Origin: Pandoraea pneumonica
GTDB lineage: Bacteria; Pseudomonadota; Gammaproteobacteria; Burkholderiales; Burkholderiaceae
Reading direction: 5' to 3'
Assembly: GCF_902459645.1 (NCBI RefSeq)
Contig: NZ_CABPSK010000001.1
Span: 1,922,001 to 1,986,000 of the forward strand
Length of the DNA: 64,000 nt
Within the stretch, counting starts at the first letter, position 1, and every line of letters starts with the position of its first letter. Shown in pieces: positions 43,068 through 51,897 of the stretch. Below the pieces are notes generated by a model that was not told where the DNA came from, searched no databases, and was given only the letters and a program-made list of their open reading frames with translations. The position numbers and the translations under genes are program-made.

Positions 43068-43081
43068 TCATCCCGGTGCGC

Positions 43082-45280
43082 TCAATAGTCTGCCCGCAGG
43101 GTAAGCATGAAGTTGCGGCGCTGCCCGTACTCGCCGTAGAACGACGACGGCACCCGCGCGTAGTACTCACGATCGAACAAATTGTTCACATTGAACTGCG
43201 CTTCAAGGCGGCGGTTAAAGCGATAGGCAACCATCGCATCCCACACTGCATAACCGCCCTGCACGGCCACCGGCGTGCGATACGTGGCGCTTTGCACGCG
43301 CATGCCGCCGCCCAGACGCAACCCGTTGAGCACCCCATCCGAGAAGCGATACGTCGTGTACAGCTTGAACAAGTGCTGCGGCTCTTCGCCGTCGAGCGAC
43401 TGACCGGCTTGCCGCGGATCGTTTTCGAAACGCGAGTTCAGCAGCGTGTAACCGGCATAAACGTTCCAGTTACGGGTGATCTGGCCGTTCACTTCGGCTT
43501 CCCACCCTTGGCTTCGCGCCGAGCCTGCCGCCACCGAGCCGGTCGGATGCAGGGGGTCGGCCACCGCGCGGTTGGTGTCCGTCATACGGAACGCCGCCAC
43601 GGTCGCATTCAGGCGGCCGTCGAGAAACGCGCCCTTCATCCCGATTTCGTACTGCTGGCCTTCACGCGGCGCCAAACCCTGCCCATCGAACGTGGTGGCG
43701 GTTTGCGGCGCGAATATCTTCGAATAGTTGAAGTACGCATTGATCTGCGGCGTCAGCGCCAGCACGACACCGCCGTACGGAATGAACTTGTGATTAGCAC
43801 GCGACGTCGTGGTCCAAGGCGTCTCGGTCGGGAGCAGGTTCTGACTCTGCTGCTGATACCACGCTTCACGTCCGCCCAGCACGACGGTCAGTGGGTCGAG
43901 CACACGAATACGCGCCTGCCCGTACACCCCGAATTGCTGCATGCGCAGGTTGTTGCCGGAATCGAACGGAATATCCGGCTCCACGCTCGGCGGCGCAAAC
44001 ACGCTGAAGTTGCCCAGACTCTCATAACCCGACAGGCTGCGCTGCTGCGTCATTTGATAGTTCAACCCGACCATCCATTCATGCTTTCTCCCGAACGCCT
44101 CGACCGGCCCCGAGAGATGCGAGTCGACGCCGAACAGGTTGTTCTCCATGCGCTGCGACTGCCCGGCGTAGTTGGCCGTGAAGGTGACGGGGTTGATGCC
44201 CGGGCCGAGGTACGCGTACTTGCTGTTGCTCAGCAGATGACGATAGTTGACCGTCGTCGTCGACACGACGCCACCGTCGAAGCGATGTTCGAGCCGCGCG
44301 TTGACTTCCTGCATCGCGGTCCAGCTGTAATTCCAGTCGGGCGCGAAGTTGGAATTGACCGGCGCGGTCAGGAATTTGCCGTTGGTCAGCAACGACTGCC
44401 CGTAGTCGAACGCGTCGAGCGGATTGACCTGATACGAGCCCGACAGCGAGAGCAGCGTGCGCGGCGTCAGGTCGAATTCGAGCGCGCCATAGGCCAGGAA
44501 TTTGCGTTCACTGGCGCGCGTAATCGATTTGTTGCCGGTGTCGCCGGTGAGCACCGCACGGCCGCGAATCGTGCCGCTTTCGTTGAGCGGGCCGGTGACG
44601 TCGATCATCTGACGGTAGTGCGCCCACGAACCGAGCGACGTCTCGCTGCGCACTGCGAAGGTGTCGCCCGGGCGCTTGCGCACCAGATTGACGGTCCCGC
44701 CCGGCTCGCCTGTGCCGTCGAGCAAACCGGCCGGACCCCGGAAGACTTCCACGCGGTCGTACATCGACAGATCGAACTGCGGCTGGTACTGAATGCCGCT
44801 CAGAATCGACACGCCGTCGAACTCCACGCCGACGTTGTAACCGCGCGCATTGAAGTAATACGTGCCGTCGCCATAGTTCACGGCGGTAATGCCCGTGGTG
44901 TATTGCAGTGCGTCCGCCACCGAGGTCATGGCCTGATCGTCCATGCGTGCGCGCGTGACGACCGACACCGAGTTCGGAATGTCTTTGAGCGCCTGCGGCG
45001 TCTTGCCGATCGTCGTCATCGACGTGCCATACGAATCCGAGGCTTCGGTTTGCATATCGCGCGGCGCACTGACGGTGGTCGCAGGCAATGCGGTGTCCCC
45101 GTCCGCTGGTGCGGACACGGTGGACGGCTGTGCCTGCGCGGCAGCAGCCGCAGTGAGCATCAACATGGCGAACGCCAAAGGCGTGTAGCGGAACGCGCGG
45201 TGCGGCGGTTCTGCCTGCGCACCGTCAGACAAGCGGCCCCGAGCCGCACGACGAGATTTGTAATGCTGATTCGTTTGCAT
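43082..45280 (-). CDS. TonB-dependent siderophore receptor (FhuE/FpvA-like, no STN domain)
   Basis: A 732-residue outer-membrane receptor starting MQTNQHYKSRRAARGRLSDG; signal peptide ends AAAAAQAQ. The TonB box/plug region reads IGKTPQALKDIPNSVSVVTR, DALQYTTGITAVNYGDGTYY, FNARGYNVGVEFDGVSILSG, VEVFRGPAGLLDGTGEPGGT. The barrel ends RNFMLTLRADY. These are hallmarks of hydroxamate/ferric-coprogen-type receptors. There is no N-terminal signalling extension, so regulation is by Fur and probably the divergent AraC gene at 45573. ATG 45280 is preferred to TTG 45292. Confidence 0.88.
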   Translation of the reverse strand: MQTNQHYKSRRAARGRLSDGAQAEPPHRAFRYTPLAFAMLMLTAAAAAQAQPSTVSAPADGDTALPATTVSAPRDMQTEASDSYGTSMTTIGKTPQALKDIPNSVSVVTRARMDDQAMTSVADALQYTTGITAVNYGDGTYYFNARGYNVGVEFDGVSILSGIQYQPQFDLSMYDRVEVFRGPAGLLDGTGEPGGTVNLVRKRPGDTFAVRSETSLGSWAHYRQMIDVTGPLNESGTIRGRAVLTGDTGNKSITRASERKFLAYGALEFDLTPRTLLSLSGSYQVNPLDAFDYGQSLLTNGKFLTAPVNSNFAPDWNYSWTAMQEVNARLEHRFDGGVVSTTTVNYRHLLSNSKYAYLGPGINPVTFTANYAGQSQRMENNLFGVDSHLSGPVEAFGRKHEWMVGLNYQMTQQRSLSGYESLGNFSVFAPPSVEPDIPFDSGNNLRMQQFGVYGQARIRVLDPLTVVLGGREAWYQQQSQNLLPTETPWTTTSRANHKFIPYGGVVLALTPQINAYFNYSKIFAPQTATTFDGQGLAPREGQQYEIGMKGAFLDGRLNATVAAFRMTDTNRAVADPLHPTGSVAAGSARSQGWEAEVNGQITRNWNVYAGYTLLNSRFENDPRQAGQSLDGEEPQHLFKLYTTYRFSDGVLNGLRLGGGMRVQSATYRTPVAVQGGYAVWDAMVAYRFNRRLEAQFNVNNLFDREYYARVPSSFYGEYGQRRNFMLTLRADY

Positions 45281-45420
45281 CGTTGACAACACTTCCCCTT
45301 GTTACCGGCTTCAAGCCGGCTGATCGATGATTCGTGACGCTGGGTGTTTTGTAGTGACTAGTAGTGACGGCTGCGCCAGCCCCAAAAGGGAAAATCCCGC
45401 TACACTGGCGGAAATATCGC

Positions 45421-45438
45421 AAATGAGACTCATTACTA
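45421..45438. promoter_or_regulatory. Fur-like palindromic box between receptor and AraC gene (copy 1)
   Basis: AAATGAGACTCATTACTA includes the perfect palindrome AATGAG-A-CTCATT. It lies about 140 bp from both the receptor start (45280) and the AraC start (45573). The same 18-mer, with one base changed, occurs at 54141 in the same divergent arrangement. Confidence 0.6.
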
Positions 45439-45572
45439 AATTTGCGTGTGATCCGGCGCAACACATTGATGGCTATGGAGAATATCGGGTTCAGAAAACG
45501 CAAGGACGACAATAAATGTCGATTTTTTGACATTCGGCGTCTGATTGGCGACACCCGAAAACGGCAACCGGC

Positions 45573-46358
45573 ATGAACGAATTTTTACGCAAGCGATTCC
45601 CCGATTCGGTGCGCCCGCTGCCTCGCGATGTCTATGCACAGGTCATGACTTATCGCCATGGCGAGCGGCTCGTTTGGCACCGTCATCGGCATGGTCAACT
45701 GGTCTTCCCGTTGCGCGGTGTCGTCCGCGCCCTCACCCCGTTGGCGATCTGGACGCTGCCCCCCACGCGCGCGTTGTGGCTGCCCTCGGATGTCGAACAC
45801 GAGTTGCACGCGGTGGGCGAGACGCAAATGTGCAACGTCTACGTCGAACCGAAACAGTTTCCGTGGGACTGGACGCGGCCCAATGTGATCGTCGCCACGC
45901 CGCTCATCCGCGAGTTGGCCGCGACCGTCAGCCGTGAAGGCGACAGCTATGGCCCCACGAGCCGCGCGGCCTTGTCGGTGCCTCCGTTGATGGGGGTGTT
46001 GCGAGCGGCCACGCCGATGCCCGAACGTGGCGTGCCGGTGCCGCGCGACGCGCGTCTGCAAGCCATTTGCGAACATCTGATGAACGACCCCGGCAGCAAA
46101 CTGACGCTCGACTTCTGGGGTGAACAATTCGGGGTGAGCGCTCGCACGCTGGCGCGCCACTTTCAGGCGGAAACCGACATGACGTTCGTCTCGTGGCGTC
46201 AGCACTTGCGCGTTGCCGAAGCCATTTCGCAACTTGCGCAAGGCGCGTCGGTGGCCGCCACGGCAGACGCGTTCGGCTACGCGAGCGCGAGTGCCTTCAT
46301 CGTCATGTTCAAGCAAATTACGGGGCATACCCCGCAGCGTTATCTGGCCGATGCCTGA
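45573..46358 (+). CDS. AraC family regulator, divergent from siderophore receptor
   Basis: A 261-residue regulator starting MNEFLRKRFPDSVRPLPRDV. It has an N-terminal cupin (WHRHRHGQLVFPLRGVVRAL, ALWLPSDVEHELHAVG) with a His-rich pocket, and a C-terminal double HTH (LDFWGEQFGVSARTLARHFQ, VAATADAFGYASASAFIVMF). It is paralogous to the gene at 54341. Probably it senses the siderophore and activates the divergent receptor gene. Confidence 0.85.
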   Translation: MNEFLRKRFPDSVRPLPRDVYAQVMTYRHGERLVWHRHRHGQLVFPLRGVVRALTPLAIWTLPPTRALWLPSDVEHELHAVGETQMCNVYVEPKQFPWDWTRPNVIVATPLIRELAATVSREGDSYGPTSRAALSVPPLMGVLRAATPMPERGVPVPRDARLQAICEHLMNDPGSKLTLDFWGEQFGVSARTLARHFQAETDMTFVSWRQHLRVAEAISQLAQGASVAATADAFGYASASAFIVMFKQITGHTPQRYLADA

Positions 46359-46401
46359 ACGCATCGGCCTGCCGTCGCGACGTTCATCGCGTTCATCGGG
46401 T

Positions 46402-47190
46402 TTAGCGCGCGTAACTCACCGGCATGCCGCCGTCCGGATTCGGCAGCACGCCCATCGGCACACCATAGATGGTTTGCAGCGTCTGCGGCGACATGAGTTC
46501 TGCGGGAGTGCCGCGAGCAATCGGCTTGCCTTGTTTGAGTGCGAGCAACGAATCGCAAAAGCGCGCGGCCATGTTCACATCGTGCAACACGATCACCACG
46601 CCAAGTCCGTGAGTGTCAGCCAGTTCACGCACCAGCTTGAGCACATCGAGTTGATGCGACACGTCGAGGGCTGACGTCGGCTCATCGAGGAGCAGGCACT
46701 GCGCTTGCTGCGCCACGAGCATTGCCAACCACACGCGCTGCCGCTCGCCCCCGGAGAGCGATTCGACAAGCCGGTCGGCAAACATCGCCACATCGGTCTG
46801 CGCCATGGCGTTGTGCACGGCCTCGTGGTCTTTGGCGTCGAAACGGCCCAGCGCGCCGTGCCATGGATAGCGTCCCAAGGCGACCAACTCCGTCACGGTC
46901 ATGCCCGCGGCTGCGGGCGGTTGCTGCGGCAGATACGCCACGCGCCGGGCAAACTCGCGCGTGCCCCACGACGCCAGCGCGCGGCCTTCAAAACGGATCT
47001 CTCCGCCCGTCGGGGAGTGTTGCCGTGCAAGCAGTTTGATCAGGCTGGATTTGCCCGAGCCGTTATGGCCAATCAGCCCATGCACCTGCCCACAGGCAAG
47101 TTGCAGCGAGAGCGGTGCGAGCAGCGTGCGGCCTTCGACCGCGAAAGCGACCTCGTGCAGGTCGAACATTGGCGTTTGTGTCATAAGCAT
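46402..47190 (-). CDS. fhuC: Ferric hydroxamate ABC transporter ATP-binding protein (FhuC-like)
   Basis: A 262-residue ATPase of the iron-siderophore importer: Walker A GHNGSGKSS, Q-loop YLPQQPPAAAGMTVTELVAL, ABC signature LSGGERQR, Walker B CLLLDEPTSALDV, switch His VVIVLHDVNMAARF. It follows the exporter-like gene directly (TGA immediately before its ATG). The FhuB permease and FhuD binding protein are in the same operon. Confidence 0.9.
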   Translation of the reverse strand: MLMTQTPMFDLHEVAFAVEGRTLLAPLSLQLACGQVHGLIGHNGSGKSSLIKLLARQHSPTGGEIRFEGRALASWGTREFARRVAYLPQQPPAAAGMTVTELVALGRYPWHGALGRFDAKDHEAVHNAMAQTDVAMFADRLVESLSGGERQRVWLAMLVAQQAQCLLLDEPTSALDVSHQLDVLKLVRELADTHGLGVVIVLHDVNMAARFCDSLLALKQGKPIARGTPAELMSPQTLQTIYGVPMGVLPNPDGGMPVSYAR

Positions 47191-48852
47191 TCAGGAGGGA
47201 GTGCCAGCAGCGCCTGCGTCTGCACCATCAGTCACAGAAGGTGACTGGGGCGCGCGCAGCCGTCCATAGTCGAGTTGAATCAAACGATCGGCCAGATCGA
47301 AATAGCGGTCGTCGTGCGTGATGACGAGCACCGTCTTACCGCGCGCCTTGAGGGCGGGCAGCATCTGCCGGTAGAAAACATCCTTGAAGAGCGGGTCCTG
47401 ATCGGCGGCCCATTCGTCGAAAACGTAGAACGGACGGTCTTCCAGATACGCCACGAGCAGCGCCAGCCGTTTGCGCTGTCCTTGCGAGAGGTCGAGCGTG
47501 GAGAAGCGGCCGTCTTCAATCGTGACTTTATGATCCAGTTGCAGCGCCTTCAGCAGCGCGCTCGCTTGGGCATCCAGTCCGTCGGCGGGTAAGCCGAGCA
47601 AGTGTTCGAACAGGAAGAAATCGCTGAACACCACCGAAAACCGTTGGCGATAACGATCCCGCCCCGCTTCATCGACCGGCTCGCCGTCCACGGTGATGTA
47701 GCCCTGCTCCGGCGCATACAGCCCGACGATCAGCTTCGCGAGCGTCGTCTTGCCGCTGCCGTTACCGCCGACCAGATAGACCAGCTCGCCGGGACGGAAC
47801 GTCAGGCTGATTGGCCCGAGCGTGAACATCTCGTTCTCTTGCTCGCGGTAGTAGCGATGCGTCACGCCTTCGAGCGCAATCTCGTGGAACGTCGGCGTCT
47901 CGGCTGTGGATAGCGGCGGCAGCAATTCGCGCGGTAATTCGCTCTCGACTTGGGCGATGCGCTCGAAGGCCACACGCGCCGTACCCAGCGCGGGCAGCGA
48001 CGAGAGCACGCCCTCGATCGGCATGATCATGTACAGAAACACCAGCGCGTAGCCTGACACCACTGCCGGGGGCAGGTCGACATGGCGCAACACCACGAAC
48101 AACGTCAGGCCAATGAACGCAAACAGAATGAAGCTGCCCCAACTCGCAGCAGCGGCATACAACACGTAGCCACGCGTGCGCTGTACGCGCACAGCTTCCA
48201 CGTTCTCGGCAAGCCGGTCTTCGATGAACGCCTCGCGGCGGCCGCGATGCAGCTTCAATTCCTTCGCGCCGTCGAAGAGTGCGCGGAAGTCCTTCACCAA
48301 CGACTCCTCCCGCTTACGCGAGCCGCGCAAATGCAGCAGCGCGCGCGTGTTCGCCATGCGAAAGCCCGCCGCGCCGATGAGGATCGTGACCACAGCAAAC
48401 ACCAGAATCTGCCACGACAGATAGCCGAGATACACGAGGCAGCCTGCGATCACAGCCCCCTGCATAGCCAGCACCGGCAAGCTCACGAACAGCACTACGA
48501 CGGCGTCGAGATCCTGCGTGAGCACGGCAAGCGCACGCGCAATGCCGTGCCGCTCCAGACTTGCATAGGGCGCGCCGCCAATGCGGCGCAACACCTGCAT
48601 GCGCAGGGTCGCCTTGGCCCGTTGGCCCAGCGACATGAACAGCGTTTGCGAGAGCGCGCGCGTGACCAGCACGAGCACGCCGAGGCCGAGGAATTGCAGG
48701 CCGAGCGCGCCCAACTGCTCGCGCGACGCCGTCAACGCCTGATTGATGAGCGCGACGAGTCCGGCGTTGCCGAAGCCGCTCACGAGACTGCCGATGAACG
48801 CGATGGACAAAGGCCATCGGCTGGATCGCACAAGTTGCCAAAACAAGGACAT
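47191..48852 (-). CDS. PvdE/OrbE-like cyclic-peptide (siderophore) export ABC transporter
   Basis: A 553-residue half-size ABC exporter: six membrane helices in the first 300 residues, then an ATPase with LVGGNGSGKTTLAKLIVGLY, LDLSQGQRKRLALLVAYLED (signature), RPFYVFDEWAADQDPLFKDV (Walker B with a DEW variant) and VITHDDRYFDLADRLI. These are marks of the PvdE/SyrD cyclic-peptide family, which moves siderophore precursors to the periplasm. It sits inside an uptake operon (43 bp after fhuB), with no NRPS gene nearby, so it may export a siderophore made elsewhere or be repurposed for recycling. Confidence 0.85.
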   Translation of the reverse strand: MSLFWQLVRSSRWPLSIAFIGSLVSGFGNAGLVALINQALTASREQLGALGLQFLGLGVLVLVTRALSQTLFMSLGQRAKATLRMQVLRRIGGAPYASLERHGIARALAVLTQDLDAVVVLFVSLPVLAMQGAVIAGCLVYLGYLSWQILVFAVVTILIGAAGFRMANTRALLHLRGSRKREESLVKDFRALFDGAKELKLHRGRREAFIEDRLAENVEAVRVQRTRGYVLYAAAASWGSFILFAFIGLTLFVVLRHVDLPPAVVSGYALVFLYMIMPIEGVLSSLPALGTARVAFERIAQVESELPRELLPPLSTAETPTFHEIALEGVTHRYYREQENEMFTLGPISLTFRPGELVYLVGGNGSGKTTLAKLIVGLYAPEQGYITVDGEPVDEAGRDRYRQRFSVVFSDFFLFEHLLGLPADGLDAQASALLKALQLDHKVTIEDGRFSTLDLSQGQRKRLALLVAYLEDRPFYVFDEWAADQDPLFKDVFYRQMLPALKARGKTVLVITHDDRYFDLADRLIQLDYGRLRAPQSPSVTDGADAGAAGTPS

Positions 48853-48895
48853 AGGAGGAGGACCTCTCTCTTTTCTTATGTAATTTGCGGGGACT

Positions 48896-50983
48896 TCATG
48901 CCACCTGACGACGCAGATGCCACAACAGATAAGGCGCGCCGATCAGCATGGCGAGCACGCCCGCAGGCAACTGCTGCGGGAACATCAGATTTCGGCCGAG
49001 CCAATCGGCCACCACCATGAGCAATGCGCCGGCCACGCCTGCCGCCACCGCCTGCGAGCGCGCTTTGCCGAACCCGGCCAGACGCGCCAAATGCGGCGCG
49101 AGCAGGCCGACAAACGACAACGGGCCGATCACTAGCGTCGCCACTGCGCTCAGCGCCGCCGCGAGACACCAGAGCCACAAGCGCGTGCGGCGCACGTCGA
49201 CGCCGACCGCGCGAGCCGTGGCATCGCCCATCGGCAACAAATCGAGCCAGCGCGCCGCTAGACAGGTGAGCACCAATCCGACAAGCGACGCGACGATGGC
49301 CCCGATGGCAACGCCCTGCCCCACGAGGTAAGTCAGGCCCAGCATCAGCGAGCGCAGCAAGAACGCATTGGCATTGCCGCTGGCCGTCGCCAGCGCCACA
49401 AGCGACTGCGCCATGCCAGAGATGGCGACCCCGGCCAGCAACATGCGCGTCGGCGAGAAGCCGCCGCGTCGCGCGAGCGCAAGCATGACGACGAGACTGA
49501 TCGCTGCCCCCGCAAACGCCGAACCGAACAGCAGCGACGCGCTCGGCGAGAGCACCGTCCACGTCACGGCCAGAATGCCGAGCATCGCCCCGCCGCTCAC
49601 GCCGAGCAGTTCAGGGCTCGCCATGGGATTCGCACTCACGCGTTGCAACAACGTCCCGGCCAGTGCGAGCGCAAGCCCCGCCGCAGCCGACGCCATCATG
49701 CGCGGCACACGCCACGGCCAGACGTCCGCCCACTGCGCGGCAGTCGCCCATTGCCAGCCGTCGAGCGTGCGTCCGAAATGCAGCGTCGCCCAGACGATGC
49801 AAGCGCCGCCGATGAGCGCTGCCGCCAGCCAGCGCCACGGGTGATGCGCGCGCGCTGGCGGGGCGACGTCAGTGGCTGCGATCTCACCAGCCCGCGTGCG
49901 GCGCAACAGCCACAGGAGCAACGGTCCGCCGAAGAGCGCCGCCGCCGCGCCCGTCGGAATCACCGCGCCGTCGAGCAACGGCAGGCACTGCACCACCTGA
50001 TCGGTGAACATCAACATCAACGCGCCCACGACCGGCGCCCAGCGCAATTGATCGCTCAAACGGCGCGCCCCGGCTAAGCGCACCAACTGCGGCCCAGCAA
50101 GCCCCACGAAACCGATGACCCCCACGGTGCTCACGATGCACGCCGAGAGCACGACCGCCACGCCCAGTCCCGCCGATCGAATCCACGCCACGCGTGCACC
50201 GAGTTGTCCGGCGCTGCGATCGTCGAGTGCGAAGAGCGTGAGCGGGCGCAGCAGCAGCCACGCCGCCACAGCGCCAATCGCCACGCGCGGCACCAACCAC
50301 AACGTGTCGTGCCAGCCGTTCTGCACCATCGACCCCGCTCCCCACGCGAACACGCCCACAAGCGCGCGCTCGTGTGTCATCGACAGCATGATCGACAGTC
50401 CGCTGAAATACAGGTTGACGACCATGCCCGCGAGAATGACCGGGATGGCGGCAAAGCGGCTGCGCCACGTGAGCGCCATCACGATGGCAATGGCGAGCGC
50501 CGCACCGCCAAACGCCACGCCCGCGCGCCATGTCAGCGCGAGCCACGGCATCCAGATCGCAGCCGCCGAGAGCGTGAGCGACGCGCCCGACGCCACCCCG
50601 AGCGTGAGCGGTTCGGCCAGCGGGTTGCGTAACACTTGCTGGAACATCACACCGGCGAGCGCCAGCCCGCCGCCTGCGAGCGCTGCCATCGTCAGTCGAG
50701 GCAGCCACGCGTAGCTCACGAGCAAGCCCGACATGGCGGCGGCTGGCGATTGCCCGCTCGCGTCGACCGACGCGCCGCCATGCACAAGCGCTTGCCAGAC
50801 GAGCGAGGCAAACGCTGCCGTGTCGATACCGACCGGTCGCAACGAGGAGAACGTCCAGACCATCAGTGCCAGTGTCGGCAGGCCGATCACTGCGGCGAGC
50901 CGCCACAGGTGACGCTCAGTGCCAGCGCGATCGGTGCCTTGCGCTCCGGCCATCAGTCCACGGGAAGTATTCGGCGCGCTCAT
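48896..50983 (-). CDS. fhuB: Fused Fe3+-hydroxamate ABC permease (FhuB-like)
   Basis: A 695-residue inner-membrane permease made of two FecCD halves in tandem, as in FhuB, with about 18-20 membrane helices. Each half has the conserved ALAGGGLALAGVMFQQVLRN / ALAGTLLQRVSANPMASPEL start and a loop GFVGLAGPQLVRLAGAR / SFVGLLAPHLARLAGFGK that contacts FhuC. ATG 50983 overlaps the fhuD stop (ATGA). A longer reading to 51112 lies inside fhuD and is rejected. Confidence 0.92.
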   Translation of the reverse strand: MSAPNTSRGLMAGAQGTDRAGTERHLWRLAAVIGLPTLALMVWTFSSLRPVGIDTAAFASLVWQALVHGGASVDASGQSPAAAMSGLLVSYAWLPRLTMAALAGGGLALAGVMFQQVLRNPLAEPLTLGVASGASLTLSAAAIWMPWLALTWRAGVAFGGAALAIAIVMALTWRSRFAAIPVILAGMVVNLYFSGLSIMLSMTHERALVGVFAWGAGSMVQNGWHDTLWLVPRVAIGAVAAWLLLRPLTLFALDDRSAGQLGARVAWIRSAGLGVAVVLSACIVSTVGVIGFVGLAGPQLVRLAGARRLSDQLRWAPVVGALMLMFTDQVVQCLPLLDGAVIPTGAAAALFGGPLLLWLLRRTRAGEIAATDVAPPARAHHPWRWLAAALIGGACIVWATLHFGRTLDGWQWATAAQWADVWPWRVPRMMASAAAGLALALAGTLLQRVSANPMASPELLGVSGGAMLGILAVTWTVLSPSASLLFGSAFAGAAISLVVMLALARRGGFSPTRMLLAGVAISGMAQSLVALATASGNANAFLLRSLMLGLTYLVGQGVAIGAIVASLVGLVLTCLAARWLDLLPMGDATARAVGVDVRRTRLWLWCLAAALSAVATLVIGPLSFVGLLAPHLARLAGFGKARSQAVAAGVAGALLMVVADWLGRNLMFPQQLPAGVLAMLIGAPYLLWHLRRQVA

Positions 50984-51897
50984 GCAGCACCTCCTGTGAG
51001 CGACTGCGTCAGCACTTCCGCGAGTCGCAGCGCCGTCGGTGTGCCGCCCGTGGGCAGCATCATCGGCAGACGGCTGACGCGCTGTCCGCGCACGAACGGC
51101 AACGCTCGCCACAACGGGCTACCCTCCAGCAGCGTCTCCACCATCGGCGACGTGCCGATGAGCATGGCGCGCGCCGAAGGCATGCCGCCCAGTTGCGTGT
51201 AATCGACCTGCGCCATGCCTTCGCCATCGCTCGGGCGCTGCCACGCGTTTGTGAGACCGAGCGCGCCCAGCGTGCCGCCGAACACGCTTTCGCGGCCAAA
51301 AACAGCACTTAAGCGCGTATCGAGCGGCGACAGCAGATAGACCGGGCGCTGCGCCGCGTCGTGTTGCGCGATGCGCTCGCGGCATTTCGCGAGCGACGCA
51401 TTCGTCTGGTCGATCAACTGCGCGGCCTGTTGCGCTCGCCCGAGCGCAGCCCCCAACGCTAGCGCACGACGGCATGCGAGCGCGTAGCCGTCCTCATGCG
51501 GGGTCGGTGCCGGTGCCATGAACAGCGGCGCGATGCGCGCAAGGTTATCGCGCAGCGGCGCGTGGGCTGGCGTGATGACGATCAGGTCGGGGCGCAGCGC
51601 CTGCACCACTTCAAAACTCGGCTGGAACAGCAGACCAACGTCCACCACGCTCGACGGCATTTCCGGCGTGCCTGCCAGCGCGCGGTACCACGGCGGGCGC
51701 GATACCCCCACGGGCACGACACCGAGCGCAAGCACCTGCGCCGCCAAGCCCCAATCCAGCACCACCACGCGCGGTGTTTTCTCCGCGCTCGATGTCAGTG
51801 CCGTGGCGGCACGCGCCACCGTCGGCATCAGCGCACCAACGCCAAACGCCGCCAAGAGGCGGCGTCGGGCGGCAAACGACTTTCGTTGCATCACCAT
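50980..51897 (-). CDS. fhuD: Ferric siderophore periplasmic binding protein (FhuD-like)
   Basis: A 305-residue substrate-binding protein with a twin-arginine-like export signal (AARRRLLAAFGVGALMPTVA then RA). The body shows RVVVLDWGLAAQVLALGVVP, VDVGLLFQPSFEVVQALRPD and LIVITPA, and the conserved loop VFGGTLGALGLTNAW. It hands ferric hydroxamates to FhuB. Its start overlaps the receptor stop: ATG 51897 or ATG 51891 (TGATG); either gives nearly the same protein. Last residues overlap fhuB. Confidence 0.9.
   Translation of the reverse strand: MVMQRKSFAARRRLLAAFGVGALMPTVARAATALTSSAEKTPRVVVLDWGLAAQVLALGVVPVGVSRPPWYRALAGTPEMPSSVVDVGLLFQPSFEVVQALRPDLIVITPAHAPLRDNLARIAPLFMAPAPTPHEDGYALACRRALALGAALGRAQQAAQLIDQTNASLAKCRERIAQHDAAQRPVYLLSPLDTRLSAVFGRESVFGGTLGALGLTNAWQRPSDGEGMAQVDYTQLGGMPSARAMLIGTSPMVETLLEGSPLWRALPFVRGQRVSRLPMMLPTGGTPTALRLAEVLTQSLTGGAA

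Noticed and set aside
42941-43081. FMN riboswitch upstream of ribA
   Set aside because: The gap is only about 140 bp and lacks the conserved FMN-aptamer segments.
42083-45286. 1067-codon open frame on the + strand opposite ribA and the TonB receptor
   Set aside because: It crosses two well-supported reverse-strand genes and their gap; composition is a shadow of codon bias and no motif is visible.
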